Source: Streptomyces musisoli
Lineage (GTDB): Bacteria > Actinomycetota > Actinomycetes > Streptomycetales > Streptomycetaceae
Reading direction: 5' to 3'
DNA: 62,058 bases
Assembly (NCBI RefSeq): GCF_016741855.1
Contig: NZ_JAERRH010000028.1
Coordinates: 1 to 62,058, forward strand
The notes beneath the pieces were generated by a model. That model had not been told where the DNA came from. It was given only the letters and a program-made list of their open reading frames with translations, and ran no database searches. Position numbers and translations under genes: made by a program. This document shows positions 24,703-32,284 of this stretch, one piece after another. Position 1 is the stretch's first letter; each line of letters starts with the position of its first letter.

Positions 24703-25335
24703 ATTACCGGCAACCGGCAGACGAGCTGGGCGTTCGCCGACGCCTTTGTCGCCGAGGACGAAGCGCTGCACTGGGCCCGCGACCGGGCCCGGGAGTCAGG
24801 GCTGCGCTCGGTGTCGCCCAGCACGGGCGCCGCGCTGCGACTGCTCGCCGCCTCCGTGGACGCGAAGGCGGTCGCGGAGATCGGCACGGGCTGCGGGGTG
24901 TCCGGGATCCATCTGCTGCACGGGATGCGGCCGGACGGGGTGCTCACCACGGTGGATCCGGAGCCGGAGCACCAGCAGTTCGCCCGGCAGGCCTTCCGGG
25001 TCTGCGGCTTCGCCAGCAACCGGGCCCGTTTCATCCCCGGCCGGGCCCTGGAGGTGCTCCCGCGTCTGGCGGACGCCGGCTACGACCTCGTCTTCTGCGA
25101 CGGGGACCGGCTGGAGTACCCGGACTACCTCGCTGAATCGTTGCGCCTGCTGCGGCCGGGCGGCCTGGTGGTCTTCGAGGGCGTCTTCGCGAACGGCCGC
25201 ACGGTGGACTCGGGTCCGCAGCCGACCGAGGTGCTGCGGCTGCGGGAGCTGCTGCGCACCGTCCGGGAGAGCCAGGAGCTGGTCCCGTCGCTGCTGCCGG
25301 TGGGCGACGGACTGCTGTGCGCCGTCAAGCGGTAG
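24703..25335 (+). CDS. O-methyltransferase (Rv1220c-like), apparent ATT start
   Basis: A 210-residue SAM-dependent O-methyltransferase with Rossmann motif VAEIGTGCGVSG, then TTVDPEPEHQQFARQAF, the metal-site-like YDLVFCDGD, and LLRPGGLVVFEG. The N-terminal helix (SWAFADAFVAEDEALHWARDRA) aligns with the mycobacterial homologue Rv1220c, so translation must begin before it. The frame has no ATG, GTG or TTG there. ATT at 24703 has AGGAG (24692-24696) six bases upstream. The first canonical start, GTG at 24811, would delete the conserved helix. The gene is divergent from sigE, as in mycobacteria. The substrate is unknown. Confidence 0.8.
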   Translation: MTGNRQTSWAFADAFVAEDEALHWARDRARESGLRSVSPSTGAALRLLAASVDAKAVAEIGTGCGVSGIHLLHGMRPDGVLTTVDPEPEHQQFARQAFRVCGFASNRARFIPGRALEVLPRLADAGYDLVFCDGDRLEYPDYLAESLRLLRPGGLVVFEGVFANGRTVDSGPQPTEVLRLRELLRTVRESQELVPSLLPVGDGLLCAVKR

Positions 25336-25424
25336 GACGGACTGCTGTGCGCCGTCGGGCGATTGTACGGACTGTCGTGCGCCGCCGAGCGGTAGACGGA
25401 CCGCTGTGCGCCGCCGAGCGGTGA
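25306..25424 (+). repeat. Four tandem copies of the O-methyltransferase 3' end
   Basis: The last 30 bases of the gene (25306-25335, starting GACGGACTGCTGTGCGCCGT and including the stop) are repeated three more times downstream with periods of about 29-32 bases and growing divergence (25336, about 25367, about 25395). Confidence 0.85.
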
Positions 25425-25450
25425 TCCGGGGCGCGACGGCCCCCGGGGAC

Positions 25451-25490
25451 GCGCCTGCCCCGACACCGCGTACGATGCCGGGGCAGGCGC
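25451..25490. terminator. Bidirectional terminator
   Basis: A perfect 12-bp stem GCGCCTGCCCCG/CGGGGCAGGCGC (25451-25462, 25479-25490) with a 16-nt loop lies between the convergent O-methyltransferase and DUF3117 genes. Confidence 0.75.
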
Positions 25491-25511
25491 GAGAACAGGA
25501 TCACTGGGACG

Positions 25512-25679
25512 TCAGACGACGACCTTCTTGAGGGCGTCTCCGAGCGCCTCGGCCTCGTCAGGGGTCAGTTCGACGACGAGTCGACCGCCGCCTTCGAGCG
25601 GAACGCGCATGACGATGCCCCGCCCCTCCTTGGTCACCTCGAGCGGGCCATCACCCGTCCGCGGCTTCATGGCCGCCAT
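25512..25679 (-). CDS. DUF3117 small protein (Rv1211-like)
   Basis: A 55-residue cytosolic protein, nearly invariant in actinobacteria: MAAMKPRTGDGPLEVTKEG at the start, MRVPLEGGGRLVVELTPDEA in the middle and a helix ALGDALKKVV at the end. The fold is probably one small beta sheet and a helix. GAAGGGGAA precedes the ATG at 25679; the open frame to 25775 is not needed. In M. tuberculosis I recall this gene near glgC and tagA; here it is next to tag as well. The function is unknown. Confidence 0.88.
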   Translation of the reverse strand: MAAMKPRTGDGPLEVTKEGRGIVMRVPLEGGGRLVVELTPDEAEALGDALKKVVV

Positions 25680-26053
25680 GCTCGTTCCCCTTCCTGAAAC
25701 CAGCTCATCGTCTGCCGACGGCCCCACGAGGGCACCCGCCATCCGAAACGGACACGCGACACCGGCATCGAACACATTGCTTCCCAGCCATTATCCCGCA
25801 TCGCAGGACCCGATGACCAACATCAGTAGGCATCGCTTGGGCAACGCGCGCGAGCAAAACCACCCAATTCGGCGATGTGCCTGCGATACTGCGCCACCGC
25901 ACGAAGATCCGCCGACCGGCTCCGCTCCGTAATTCTTTGACGCAGGTCACACGTCCGGTCCGGTCCTCGGCCGGTGATGTCCGCCATGCTGTCCTCAGAC
26001 ATGGACGTACTGAGCGGTACGTCACCAGCCGCGAACACCGGAGGGGATCCGCC
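25680..26053. other. Divergent intergenic region, DUF3117 and enoyl-CoA hydratase
   Basis: This 374-base gap has relatively AT-rich stretches around 25780-25940. A TTGACG at 25937-25942 may be a -35 for the hydratase gene, but I find no convincing -10. I see no gene in either strand. Confidence 0.4.
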
Positions 26054-26857
26054 ATGGCCGACACCGTGCTCTACGAGGTGAGCGACGGACTCGCGACGAT
26101 CACGCTGAACCGCCCCGAGGCGATGAACGCGCTGAACGTCGCGACCAAGGTCGCTCTCCGGGAGGCGGCGGAATCGGCGGCCGGCGACACGGCCGTACGG
26201 GCGATCCTGCTGACCGCCGCCGGGGACCGGGCGTTCTGCGTGGGCCAGGACCTCAAGGAGCACATCGGGCTGCTGGTCAGTGACCGGGAGACCGGGACGC
26301 GGCAGACCATGAACACGGTCAAGGAGCACTACAACCCGATCGTGCGCGCGCTCGCCGGGGCGGCGAAGCCGGTGGTCGCGGCGGTGAACGGCGTCGCGGC
26401 CGGGGCCGGGTTCGGTTTCGCGCTCGCCGCGGACTACCGGCTGGTGGCCGACACCGCCGCCTTCAACACCTCGTTCGCGGGCGTGGCCCTGACCGGCGAC
26501 TCCGGCATCTCCTGGACGCTGCCCCGGGTGATCGGCCCGAGCCGCGCCGCCGACCTCCTCCTCTTCCCGCGCAGCATCAGCGCCCAGGACGCGCTGGAGC
26601 TGGGCATCGCCAACCGGGTCGTCCCCTCCGCGGAGCTGCGCGCCGAGGCGGAGAAGGTGGCCCGGGCGCTGGCCGAGGGGCCGACGGTGGCGTACGCGGC
26701 GCTCAAGGAGGCCGTGGCCTACGGCCTGACGCACTCCCTCGAAGAGACGCTGGAGAAGGAGGACGAACTCCAGACGCGGGCCGGGGCATCCGAGGATCAC
26801 GCCATCGCCGTCCAGGCGTTCGTGAACAAGGAGAGGCCCAAGTACCTGGGGCGGTAG
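26054..26857 (+). CDS. Enoyl-CoA hydratase/isomerase family protein
   Basis: A 267-residue crotonase-fold enzyme: LNRPEAMNALNVATKVALREA, oxyanion-hole loop GDRAFCVGQDLKEH, AAVNGVAAGAGFGFALAADYRLVAD, and FAGVALTGDSGISWTLPRVIG at the second acidic site position. The GDSG there, rather than the usual Glu of hydratases, resembles PaaG-type isomerases with one catalytic Asp, so isomerase chemistry on an acyl-CoA is possible. GGAGGGGATC precedes the ATG at 26054. Its stop overlaps a terminator shared with the convergent tag gene. Confidence 0.85.
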   Translation: MADTVLYEVSDGLATITLNRPEAMNALNVATKVALREAAESAAGDTAVRAILLTAAGDRAFCVGQDLKEHIGLLVSDRETGTRQTMNTVKEHYNPIVRALAGAAKPVVAAVNGVAAGAGFGFALAADYRLVADTAAFNTSFAGVALTGDSGISWTLPRVIGPSRAADLLLFPRSISAQDALELGIANRVVPSAELRAEAEKVARALAEGPTVAYAALKEAVAYGLTHSLEETLEKEDELQTRAGASEDHAIAVQAFVNKERPKYLGR

Positions 26858-26885
26858 CCCGCCCGCCGGTGCGCCGCGGCGGGCT
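26856..26885. terminator. Bidirectional terminator between hydratase and tag genes
   Basis: A perfect 8-bp inverted repeat AGCCCGCC/GGCGGGCT (26856-26863, 26878-26885) includes the last bases of the stop codon TAG of the hydratase gene. Confidence 0.5.
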
Positions 26886-26928
26886 CTCGCCCCTGCGGCG
26901 GACCCGCATGGCGATACGGTCGCGTCCC

Positions 26929-27516
26929 TTACGGGGCGCTCCTCGCCACGCACGTCTCCAAGTGGTCGTTGACCAGGCCGCAGGCCTGCATCAGCGCGTA
27001 CGCCGTCGTCGGGCCGACGAATCTCAGGCCCCGCTTCTTCAGGGCCTTGGACAGGGCCGTGGACCGCTCCGTCACCGCCGGGACGTCGGCGAGGGTCTTC
27101 GGGGCCGGGCGGGTGGCCGGGTCGGGGGCGTGGGACCAGATCAGCTCGTCCAGGTCGCCCTCGGCCCAGTCGGCGAGAACGCGCGCGTTGGAAAGCGTGG
27201 CGTCGATCTTGGCCCGGTTGCGGATGATGCCCGGGTCGGCCAGGAGGCGCTCGCGGTCGGTGTCGGTGAAGGCGGCGACCTTCTCGATGCGGAAGTCGGC
27301 GAAGGCCGTGCGGAAGCCCGGACGGCGGCGCAGGATCGTGATCCAGGACAGGCCCGACTGGAAGGCCTCCAGGCTGATCCGTTCGAAGAGGGCGTCGTCG
27401 CCGTGGACCGGACGGCCCCACTCCTCGTCGTGGTACGACACGTAGTCGTCGGTGGACAGGGCCCACGGGCAGCGCAGGGCGCCGTCCGGACCGGCGACGG
27501 CGGCACCGGAGGTCAT
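26929..27516 (-). CDS. tag: DNA-3-methyladenine glycosylase I
   Basis: A 195-residue base-excision repair enzyme that removes 3-methyladenine from alkylated DNA. Family landmarks are RCPWALSTDDYVSYHDEEWGRPVHGDDALFERISLEAFQSGLSW, ILRRRPGFRTAFADF, RNRAKIDATLSNAR and FVGPTTAYALMQACGLVNDHLETC. The zinc ligands expected of Tag, an N-terminal Cys/His pair and C-terminal His and Cys, are partly visible (C-P-W, D-H-L-E-T-C). ATG at 27516 overlaps the stop of the upstream DivIVA-like gene (ATGA). Confidence 0.93.
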   Translation of the reverse strand: MTSGAAVAGPDGALRCPWALSTDDYVSYHDEEWGRPVHGDDALFERISLEAFQSGLSWITILRRRPGFRTAFADFRIEKVAAFTDTDRERLLADPGIIRNRAKIDATLSNARVLADWAEGDLDELIWSHAPDPATRPAPKTLADVPAVTERSTALSKALKKRGLRFVGPTTAYALMQACGLVNDHLETCVARSAP

Positions 27517-27878
27517 CGCTGGTCCTCCGGACCCTCGGTCTTGTCCGGCCGGCCGTGCCGCTCGTGCGCCGCGGCGGCTCTGGCACCGGCCAGCGCCGAC
27601 TCCAGATCGGCGATACGGGCGTCCCGCTCGCCCAGCTCCGCGGCGAGCCGGCCGAGCGCGTCGTCGACGTCCGCCATGCGGTAGCCGCGCGGCGCGAGGG
27701 GGAAGCGCAGGCTCTCCACGTCCGTGCGGCCGACCGGGCGGTCCACGGGCAGCGGGTCCTGGAGCCGCTCGGGTGCCGCCTCGGGCAGCGGGGCGCTCTC
27801 GCCGCCGCCCACCACGGCCAGGGTCACCGCGGCGACCACGACGGCCAGCGCGACGACCAGGAAGAAGAACATCAGCAT
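27513..27878 (-). CDS. Membrane-anchored DivIVA-like domain protein
   Basis: A 121-residue protein. The first 25 residues are a membrane helix (MLMFFFLVVALAVVVAAVTLAVVGGG), then a Pro-rich linker, then a DivIVA-type motif FPLAPRGYRMADVDDALGRLAAELGERDARIADLESAL, a short coiled coil. DivIVA-like proteins recruit polar-growth machinery; a direct role here is inference. I chose the ATG at 27878; the frame is open to 28010, but the extra residues are Cys/Arg-rich and overlap the promoter of folP. It overlaps tag by four bases. Confidence 0.75.
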   Translation of the reverse strand: MLMFFFLVVALAVVVAAVTLAVVGGGESAPLPEAAPERLQDPLPVDRPVGRTDVESLRFPLAPRGYRMADVDDALGRLAAELGERDARIADLESALAGARAAAAHERHGRPDKTEGPEDQR

Positions 27879-28015
27879 CGCCAGGGGTCCCCACGCTCGG
27901 TACCGGACGCTGTGCCGGAAGCAGAATCTGTCAGGCTCCGATCGTGCCATGCGAGTCTGACAGTTAGGGTCACAGGCGGCCGTACAGCGGGACGTACTAG
28001 GAAAGGTCACAGCGG

Positions 28016-28876
28016 ATGCTCAGGCTGGGCAGGCGGGAATTCGGGCCGCACGAGCCGGTGATCATGGCGATCGTGAACCGGACGCCGGATTCCTTCTACG
28101 ACCAAGGCGCCACGTTCCGCGACGAGCCGGCCCTGGCGCGCGTCGAGCAGGCGGTGGCCGAGGGCGCCGCGATCATCGACATCGGCGGGGTCAAGGCCGG
28201 ACCCGGCGAGGAGGTCACGGCCCAGGAGGAGGCTCGCCGGACGGTGGGCTTCGTCGCGGAGGTACGGCGCCGGTTCCCCGATGTGATCATCAGCGTGGAC
28301 ACCTGGCGGGCCGAGGTCGGCGAGGCCGTGTGCGAGGCGGGCGCGGATCTGCTGAACGACGCGTGGGGCGGGGTCGACCCGGGGCTCGCGGAGGTCGCGG
28401 CGCGCTACGGGGCGGGGCTGGTGTGCACGCACGCCGGGGGTGTGGAGCCGCGTACGCGTCCGCACCGGGTGACGTACGACGACGTCGTGGCCGACATCCT
28501 GGAGGTGACCCTCGGGCTGGCGGAGCGGGCGGTCGCGCTCGGTGTGCCGCGGGAGTCCGTGCTGATCGATCCCGGGCACGACTTCGGGAAGAACACGCGG
28601 CACAGCCTGGAGGCGACGCGGCGGCTGGACGAGATGGTGGCGACGGGCTGGCCGGTGCTGGTGTCGCTGTCCAACAAGGACTTCGTCGGCGAGACGCTGG
28701 ACCGGCCGGTGAAGGAACGGCTGATCGGCACGCTGGCGACGACGGCCGTCTCCGCGTGGCTCGGGGCGCAGGTGTACCGGGTGCACGAGGTGGCCGAGAC
28801 CCGTCAGGTGCTGGACATGGTGGCGTCCATCGCCGGCCACCGGGTCCCCGCGGTGGCACGCCGCGGCCTGGCCTGA
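28016..28876 (+). CDS. folP2: Dihydropteroate synthase homologue, FolP2-like
   Basis: A 286-residue TIM-barrel protein of the DHPS family: MAIVNRTPDSFYDQGATF, the DIGG strand, ISVDTWRAEV, LNDAWGG and LIDPGHDFGKNTRHSLEATRRL. The pABA/substrate loop is DIGGVKAGPGEE (residues 55-66) instead of the DIGGESTRPG of true DHPS, and NRTPDSFYDQ replaces NVTPDSFSDG. This matches the mycobacterial FolP2 group, reported to lack DHPS activity, so the real reaction is open. AGGAAAGG lies about ten bases before the ATG. It is divergent from the DivIVA-like gene, as in M. tuberculosis. Confidence 0.85.
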   Translation: MLRLGRREFGPHEPVIMAIVNRTPDSFYDQGATFRDEPALARVEQAVAEGAAIIDIGGVKAGPGEEVTAQEEARRTVGFVAEVRRRFPDVIISVDTWRAEVGEAVCEAGADLLNDAWGGVDPGLAEVAARYGAGLVCTHAGGVEPRTRPHRVTYDDVVADILEVTLGLAERAVALGVPRESVLIDPGHDFGKNTRHSLEATRRLDEMVATGWPVLVSLSNKDFVGETLDRPVKERLIGTLATTAVSAWLGAQVYRVHEVAETRQVLDMVASIAGHRVPAVARRGLA

Positions 28877-28966
28877 CCGGCCCCGCCCCGCTCCCGGCGG
28901 ACTGGGGTGCGCGGCCGGCCGGGCCGGGCGGGTGGGCGGGGAAGCGATGTCGGCCGGAGCCCCGCG

Positions 28967-29725
28967 CTAGCGGCCCGCCTCCTTCGAGACCAGGGCCACG
29001 GCCTCCGTGACGTCGTCCGTCACGTGGAACAGGAGCAGGTCCTTCTCCGCCGCCTTGCCCTGGGCGACCACCGTGCTGCGCAGCCACTCCACCAGCCCGC
29101 CCCAGTACTCGCTGCCGAACAGGACGATCGGGAAGCGGGTGACCTTCTGGGTCTGGACCAGGGTCAGGGCCTCGAACAACTCGTCGAGGGTGCCGAGGCC
29201 GCCGGGCAGGACCACGAACCCCTGCGCGTACTTCACGAACATCATCTTGCGGACGAAGAAGTACCGGAAGTTCAGGCCGATGTCGACGTAGGGGTTCAGC
29301 CCCTGCTCGAAGGGCAGCTCGATGCCGAGGCCGACCGAGGTGCCGCCCGCTTCGCACGCCCCCTTGTTGGCCGCTTCCATGGCTCCCGGCCCGCCGCCCG
29401 TGATGACCGCCCAGCCCGCCTCCACCAGCCCTCGGCCGAGCCGCACGCCCGCGTCGTACTCCGGGGAGTCCACCGGCGTCCGCGCCGATCCGAACACGCT
29501 GATGGCAGGGGGAAGTTCGGCCAGGGTGCCGAAGCCTTCGATGAACTCCGACTGGATGCGGAGCACGCGCCAGGGGTCGGTGTGGACCCAGTCCGAGGGG
29601 CCGCCCGCGTCGAGCAGCCGCTGGTCGGTCGTACTCGCGGTGACCTGGCCCCGCCGCCGGAGGACCGGTCCGAGCCGCTGCTCGTCCGGCGGCTGCTTCT
29701 TCCCCTGGGGGTTGCCGGTAGCCAT
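28967..29725 (-). CDS. LOG-family (TIGR00730) protein
   Basis: A 252-residue Rossmann-like protein with GGGPGAMEAANKGACEAGG and PGGLGTLDELFEALTLVQTQ, the PGGxGTxxE motif of LOG enzymes that release cytokinin bases from their nucleotides. The N-terminal 70 residues (VHTDPWRVLRIQSEFIEGFGTL) are typical of the longer actinobacterial group. The true substrate in bacteria may be a nucleotide 5'-monophosphate. GGAGGGAG precedes the ATG at 29725. It is convergent with folP2 and lies downstream of dapE. Confidence 0.88.
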   Translation of the reverse strand: MATGNPQGKKQPPDEQRLGPVLRRRGQVTASTTDQRLLDAGGPSDWVHTDPWRVLRIQSEFIEGFGTLAELPPAISVFGSARTPVDSPEYDAGVRLGRGLVEAGWAVITGGGPGAMEAANKGACEAGGTSVGLGIELPFEQGLNPYVDIGLNFRYFFVRKMMFVKYAQGFVVLPGGLGTLDELFEALTLVQTQKVTRFPIVLFGSEYWGGLVEWLRSTVVAQGKAAEKDLLLFHVTDDVTEAVALVSKEAGR

Positions 29726-29830
29726 GTGCGCTCCCTCCGCTTGCCGGTAGTTCGATCTCAGACTAGATCCAGCCGGGTTGCGGAGGGGGGACCCGCGCAT
29801 GTCCGCCATGCGTGCGGCGGCGGGCGTCCG

Positions 29831-30910
29831 CTATGCGGTGAGCCAGTTCCGCAGGCGCTCCTCGCCCGCGAGGATCTTCGCGGTCTCCACGCGCTCGTCG
29901 CGCTTGTGGGCCAAGTGGGGGTTGCCGGGTCCGTAGTTCACTGCGGGGACGCCGAGCGCGGAGAAACGGGACACGTCCGTCCAGCCGAACTTGGGCCGCG
30001 GGGTGCCGCCCACCGCCTCGATGAAGGCCGCCGCCGCCGGGTGGGAGAGTCCGGGCAGCGCGCCGCCGCTGTGGTCGTCGACCACGAATTCCTCGACGCC
30101 GCAGTCCGCGAACACCTCGTGGACGTGCGCGACGGCCTCTTCCTCGGTGCGGTCGGGGGCGTAGCGGAAGTTGACCGTCACCACGCACTCGTCGGGGATG
30201 ACGTTGCCGGCCACTCCCCCGCGGACGGCCACCGCGTTCAGGCCCTCGTGGTACTCCAGGCCGTCGATGACCGGCCGGCGCGCCTCGTAGGAGGCCAGAC
30301 GGGCCAGGATGGGGGCCGCCGCGTGGATGGCGTTCGAGCCCATCCACGAGCGTGCCGAGTGGGCCCGCTCGCCCTTGGTCTTCAGATGCACCCGCAGCGT
30401 GCCCTGGCAGCCGCCCTCGACCTCGCCGTCGGAGGGTTCGAGCAGGATCGCGAAGTCGCCCGCCAGCCACGCGGGGTGGGCCTCGGCGACGTGCCCGAGC
30501 CCGTTGCGCTCCGCCTCGACCTCCTCGTTGTCGTAGAAGACGAAGGTCAGGTCGCGGTTGGGGGCGGGCACCGTGGCCGCGATGCGCAGCTGCACCGCAA
30601 CGCCCGACTTCATGTCGCAGGTGCCGCAGCCCCACAGCACGCCGTCCTCGTCGAGCCGCGAGGGGACGTTGTCCGCGATCGGGACGGTGTCGATGTGGCC
30701 GGCCAGGATGACGCGCTCGGCGTGGCCCAGGTCGGTGCGGGCGATCACGTTGTTGCCGTGGCGGTCCACCGTCAGGTGCGGCAGGGCCCGCAGGGCGGTC
30801 TCGATCGCGTCCGCGAGCGGCTTCTCGGTTCCGCTTTCGGACGGGAAGTCCACGAGCCGCGCGGTGAGCGAGGCGGCGTCCAGCGTGAGATCAAGCGAGG
30901 TGTCGGCCAT
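29831..30910 (-). CDS. dapE: Succinyl-diaminopimelate desuccinylase
   Basis: A 359-residue M20 metallohydrolase that releases L,L-diaminopimelate from its N-succinyl form in lysine and peptidoglycan synthesis. Metal ligands: His72 and Asp99 (GHIDTVP; GTCDMKSG), Glu129/Glu130 (YDNEEVEAE, catalytic base first), a later Glu in LLEPSDG and a His near the C-terminus (NPHLAHKRDE). The dimerisation lid (RAHSARSWMGSNAIHAAAPIL) is present. I chose the ATG at 30910; a GTG two codons upstream is equally possible. dapC and fdxA lie about 2 kb further on, also on this strand. Confidence 0.93.
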   Translation of the reverse strand: MADTSLDLTLDAASLTARLVDFPSESGTEKPLADAIETALRALPHLTVDRHGNNVIARTDLGHAERVILAGHIDTVPIADNVPSRLDEDGVLWGCGTCDMKSGVAVQLRIAATVPAPNRDLTFVFYDNEEVEAERNGLGHVAEAHPAWLAGDFAILLEPSDGEVEGGCQGTLRVHLKTKGERAHSARSWMGSNAIHAAAPILARLASYEARRPVIDGLEYHEGLNAVAVRGGVAGNVIPDECVVTVNFRYAPDRTEEEAVAHVHEVFADCGVEEFVVDDHSGGALPGLSHPAAAAFIEAVGGTPRPKFGWTDVSRFSALGVPAVNYGPGNPHLAHKRDERVETAKILAGEERLRNWLTA

Positions 30911-31005
30911 GGCCACGACCCTAGCGCGCCGCTCGCCGGGGCCGGTCCCGGCGCGTGACGCGGACCCCCCGCGAGGGCCGGGCAGGGCTCCAGTACCTTG
31001 TACGC

Positions 31006-31998
31006 GTGCCAGAGCCGTCCCCCACCCGTCCCAAGCGTCGCGGTCGCCTCTTCCGTTTCACCGCGGCCCTGTTGGTCCTGTGCGGCGTCGTCGCGTACCT
31101 CGTGGTGCAGTACATCACCGGAGGCGGCGGAGCACGCGGCTGCAAGGTGGTCTCGGCCTCCGACGGCAGCTCGTCGTACGAGTTCACGCCCGAGCAGGCG
31201 AGCAACGCGGCGACGATCGCCGCCGTCGGCACCGGGCGCGGCATGCCCGAGCGGGCCGTGACGATCGCGATAGCGACCGCGCTCCAGGAGTCGGGGCTGC
31301 GCAACATCGAGCACGGTGACCGGGACTCGCTGGGCCTGTTCCAGCAGCGGCCCTCGCAGGGCTGGGGCACCGAGCGGCAGATCATGGACCCGACGTACGC
31401 GGCGGGCATCTTCTACGCGCACCTGGCCAAGGTGCCCGACTACACCGACCTGCCGCTGACGGTGGCCGCACAGCGGGTGCAGCGCAGCGGCTACCCGGAG
31501 GCGTACGCCAAGCACGAGACGGACGCCACGCTGCTGTCGGCGGCCCTGACCGGGCGGGCGGCGGCCACGCTGACCTGTGACGGGCGCCCGCAGCGCACGG
31601 CCTCGGCGACCGGTCCGCAGGCGGTGCGGGCGGCGCTGGTACGGGACTTCGGGCGGGACGCGCTCCAGGAGACCGGGGCGGTGGTCGGCGGCACGCCGGT
31701 CCCGTCGCCGTCTCCGTCGCCGAGCGTGACGGCGACCGCGCGCGGGCGGACGGTGACCGTTCCGGTGAGCGAGGGCCCGCGGGCGGCCGCGACCGGGCGC
31801 GACGAGGGCGCGCGGGGCTGGCAGCTGGCGCAGTGGGCGGTCGCCAACTCGTCGGCCCTGCACATCCAGCGGGTGTCGTACGCGGGGCGGGAGTGGACCG
31901 CGGGGAGCAGCAGCGACGAGTGGCGGACGGCCCGCTCGCAGGGGGCCGCGGGAGCGGAGAGGTCCGCGGAGGCGGTCCGGATCCTGACCGGACAGTAG
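31006..31998 (+). CDS. Secreted or anchored lysozyme-like transglycosylase-fold protein
   Basis: A 330-residue protein with an N-terminal basic stretch and membrane helix (RLFRFTAALLVLCGVVAYLVVQYI), then a lysozyme-like fold: VTIAIATALQESGLRNIEHGDRDSLGLFQQRPSQGWGT, with Glu in ALQESG as the likely catalytic acid. A Ser/Pro-rich linker and a C-terminal domain (LAQWAVANSSALHIQRVSYAGREWTAGSSSDEWRTA) follow. Such proteins are often mislabelled heavy-metal transporters. The GTG at 31006 has no ribosome site; TACCTT at 30994-30999 suggests a leaderless mRNA. The window gives no evidence for cell-wall cleavage beyond the fold. Confidence 0.8.
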   Translation: MPEPSPTRPKRRGRLFRFTAALLVLCGVVAYLVVQYITGGGGARGCKVVSASDGSSSYEFTPEQASNAATIAAVGTGRGMPERAVTIAIATALQESGLRNIEHGDRDSLGLFQQRPSQGWGTERQIMDPTYAAGIFYAHLAKVPDYTDLPLTVAAQRVQRSGYPEAYAKHETDATLLSAALTGRAAATLTCDGRPQRTASATGPQAVRAALVRDFGRDALQETGAVVGGTPVPSPSPSPSVTATARGRTVTVPVSEGPRAAATGRDEGARGWQLAQWAVANSSALHIQRVSYAGREWTAGSSSDEWRTARSQGAAGAERSAEAVRILTGQ

Positions 31999-32029
31999 TA
32001 CGGCGGGTCACCCCGGCGGGTTGTGCGGC

Positions 32030-32069
32030 GCCGGGCGGCCCGGCCGTCCGGGCGGGCGGTGCGCCCGGC
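32030..32069 (+). terminator. Hairpin after the transglycosylase-like gene
   Basis: Outer 8-bp stem GCCGGGCG/CGCCCGGC (32030-32037, 32062-32069) enclosing a 6-bp hairpin GCCCGG-CCGT-CCGGGC (32038-32053). Confidence 0.55.
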
Positions 32070-32129
32070 ACGGAAACCCTTGGAAATCACGGGCCGGAAG
32101 GATTCTGCACAGGGCGGGACAGAAGCTCT

Positions 32130-32157
32130 TTGCCCGTTTTTATCCACACCTGATAAT
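32130..32157 (+). promoter_or_regulatory. Promoter candidate for the Ala-rich secreted protein gene
   Basis: TTGCCC (32130-32135), 16-bp spacer, GATAAT (32152-32157), in an unusually AT-rich stretch for this genome. It would leave a 120-nt leader before the ATG at 32285. Confidence 0.4.
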
Positions 32158-32284
32158 GCGATGCGTTACCCATTCTTTACCTAGGGCGTCCGCAACCTTC
32201 GCGGGCTTCGAGCGGTAGTCACGGCGTCCGAGCCGGACACGAGCCCGGACACACACACCGTTCTCTCCCGTCGAATGGAGCATC

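Noticed and set aside
24811..25335. O-methyltransferase starting at the GTG at 24811
   Set aside because: It would remove an N-terminal helix shared with the mycobacterial homologue; an ATT start with a good ribosome site fits better.
25306..25424. CRISPR-like array
   Set aside because: Repeats are contiguous with no unique spacers and begin inside the gene's own 3' end; the same holds for the 36724-36981 array.
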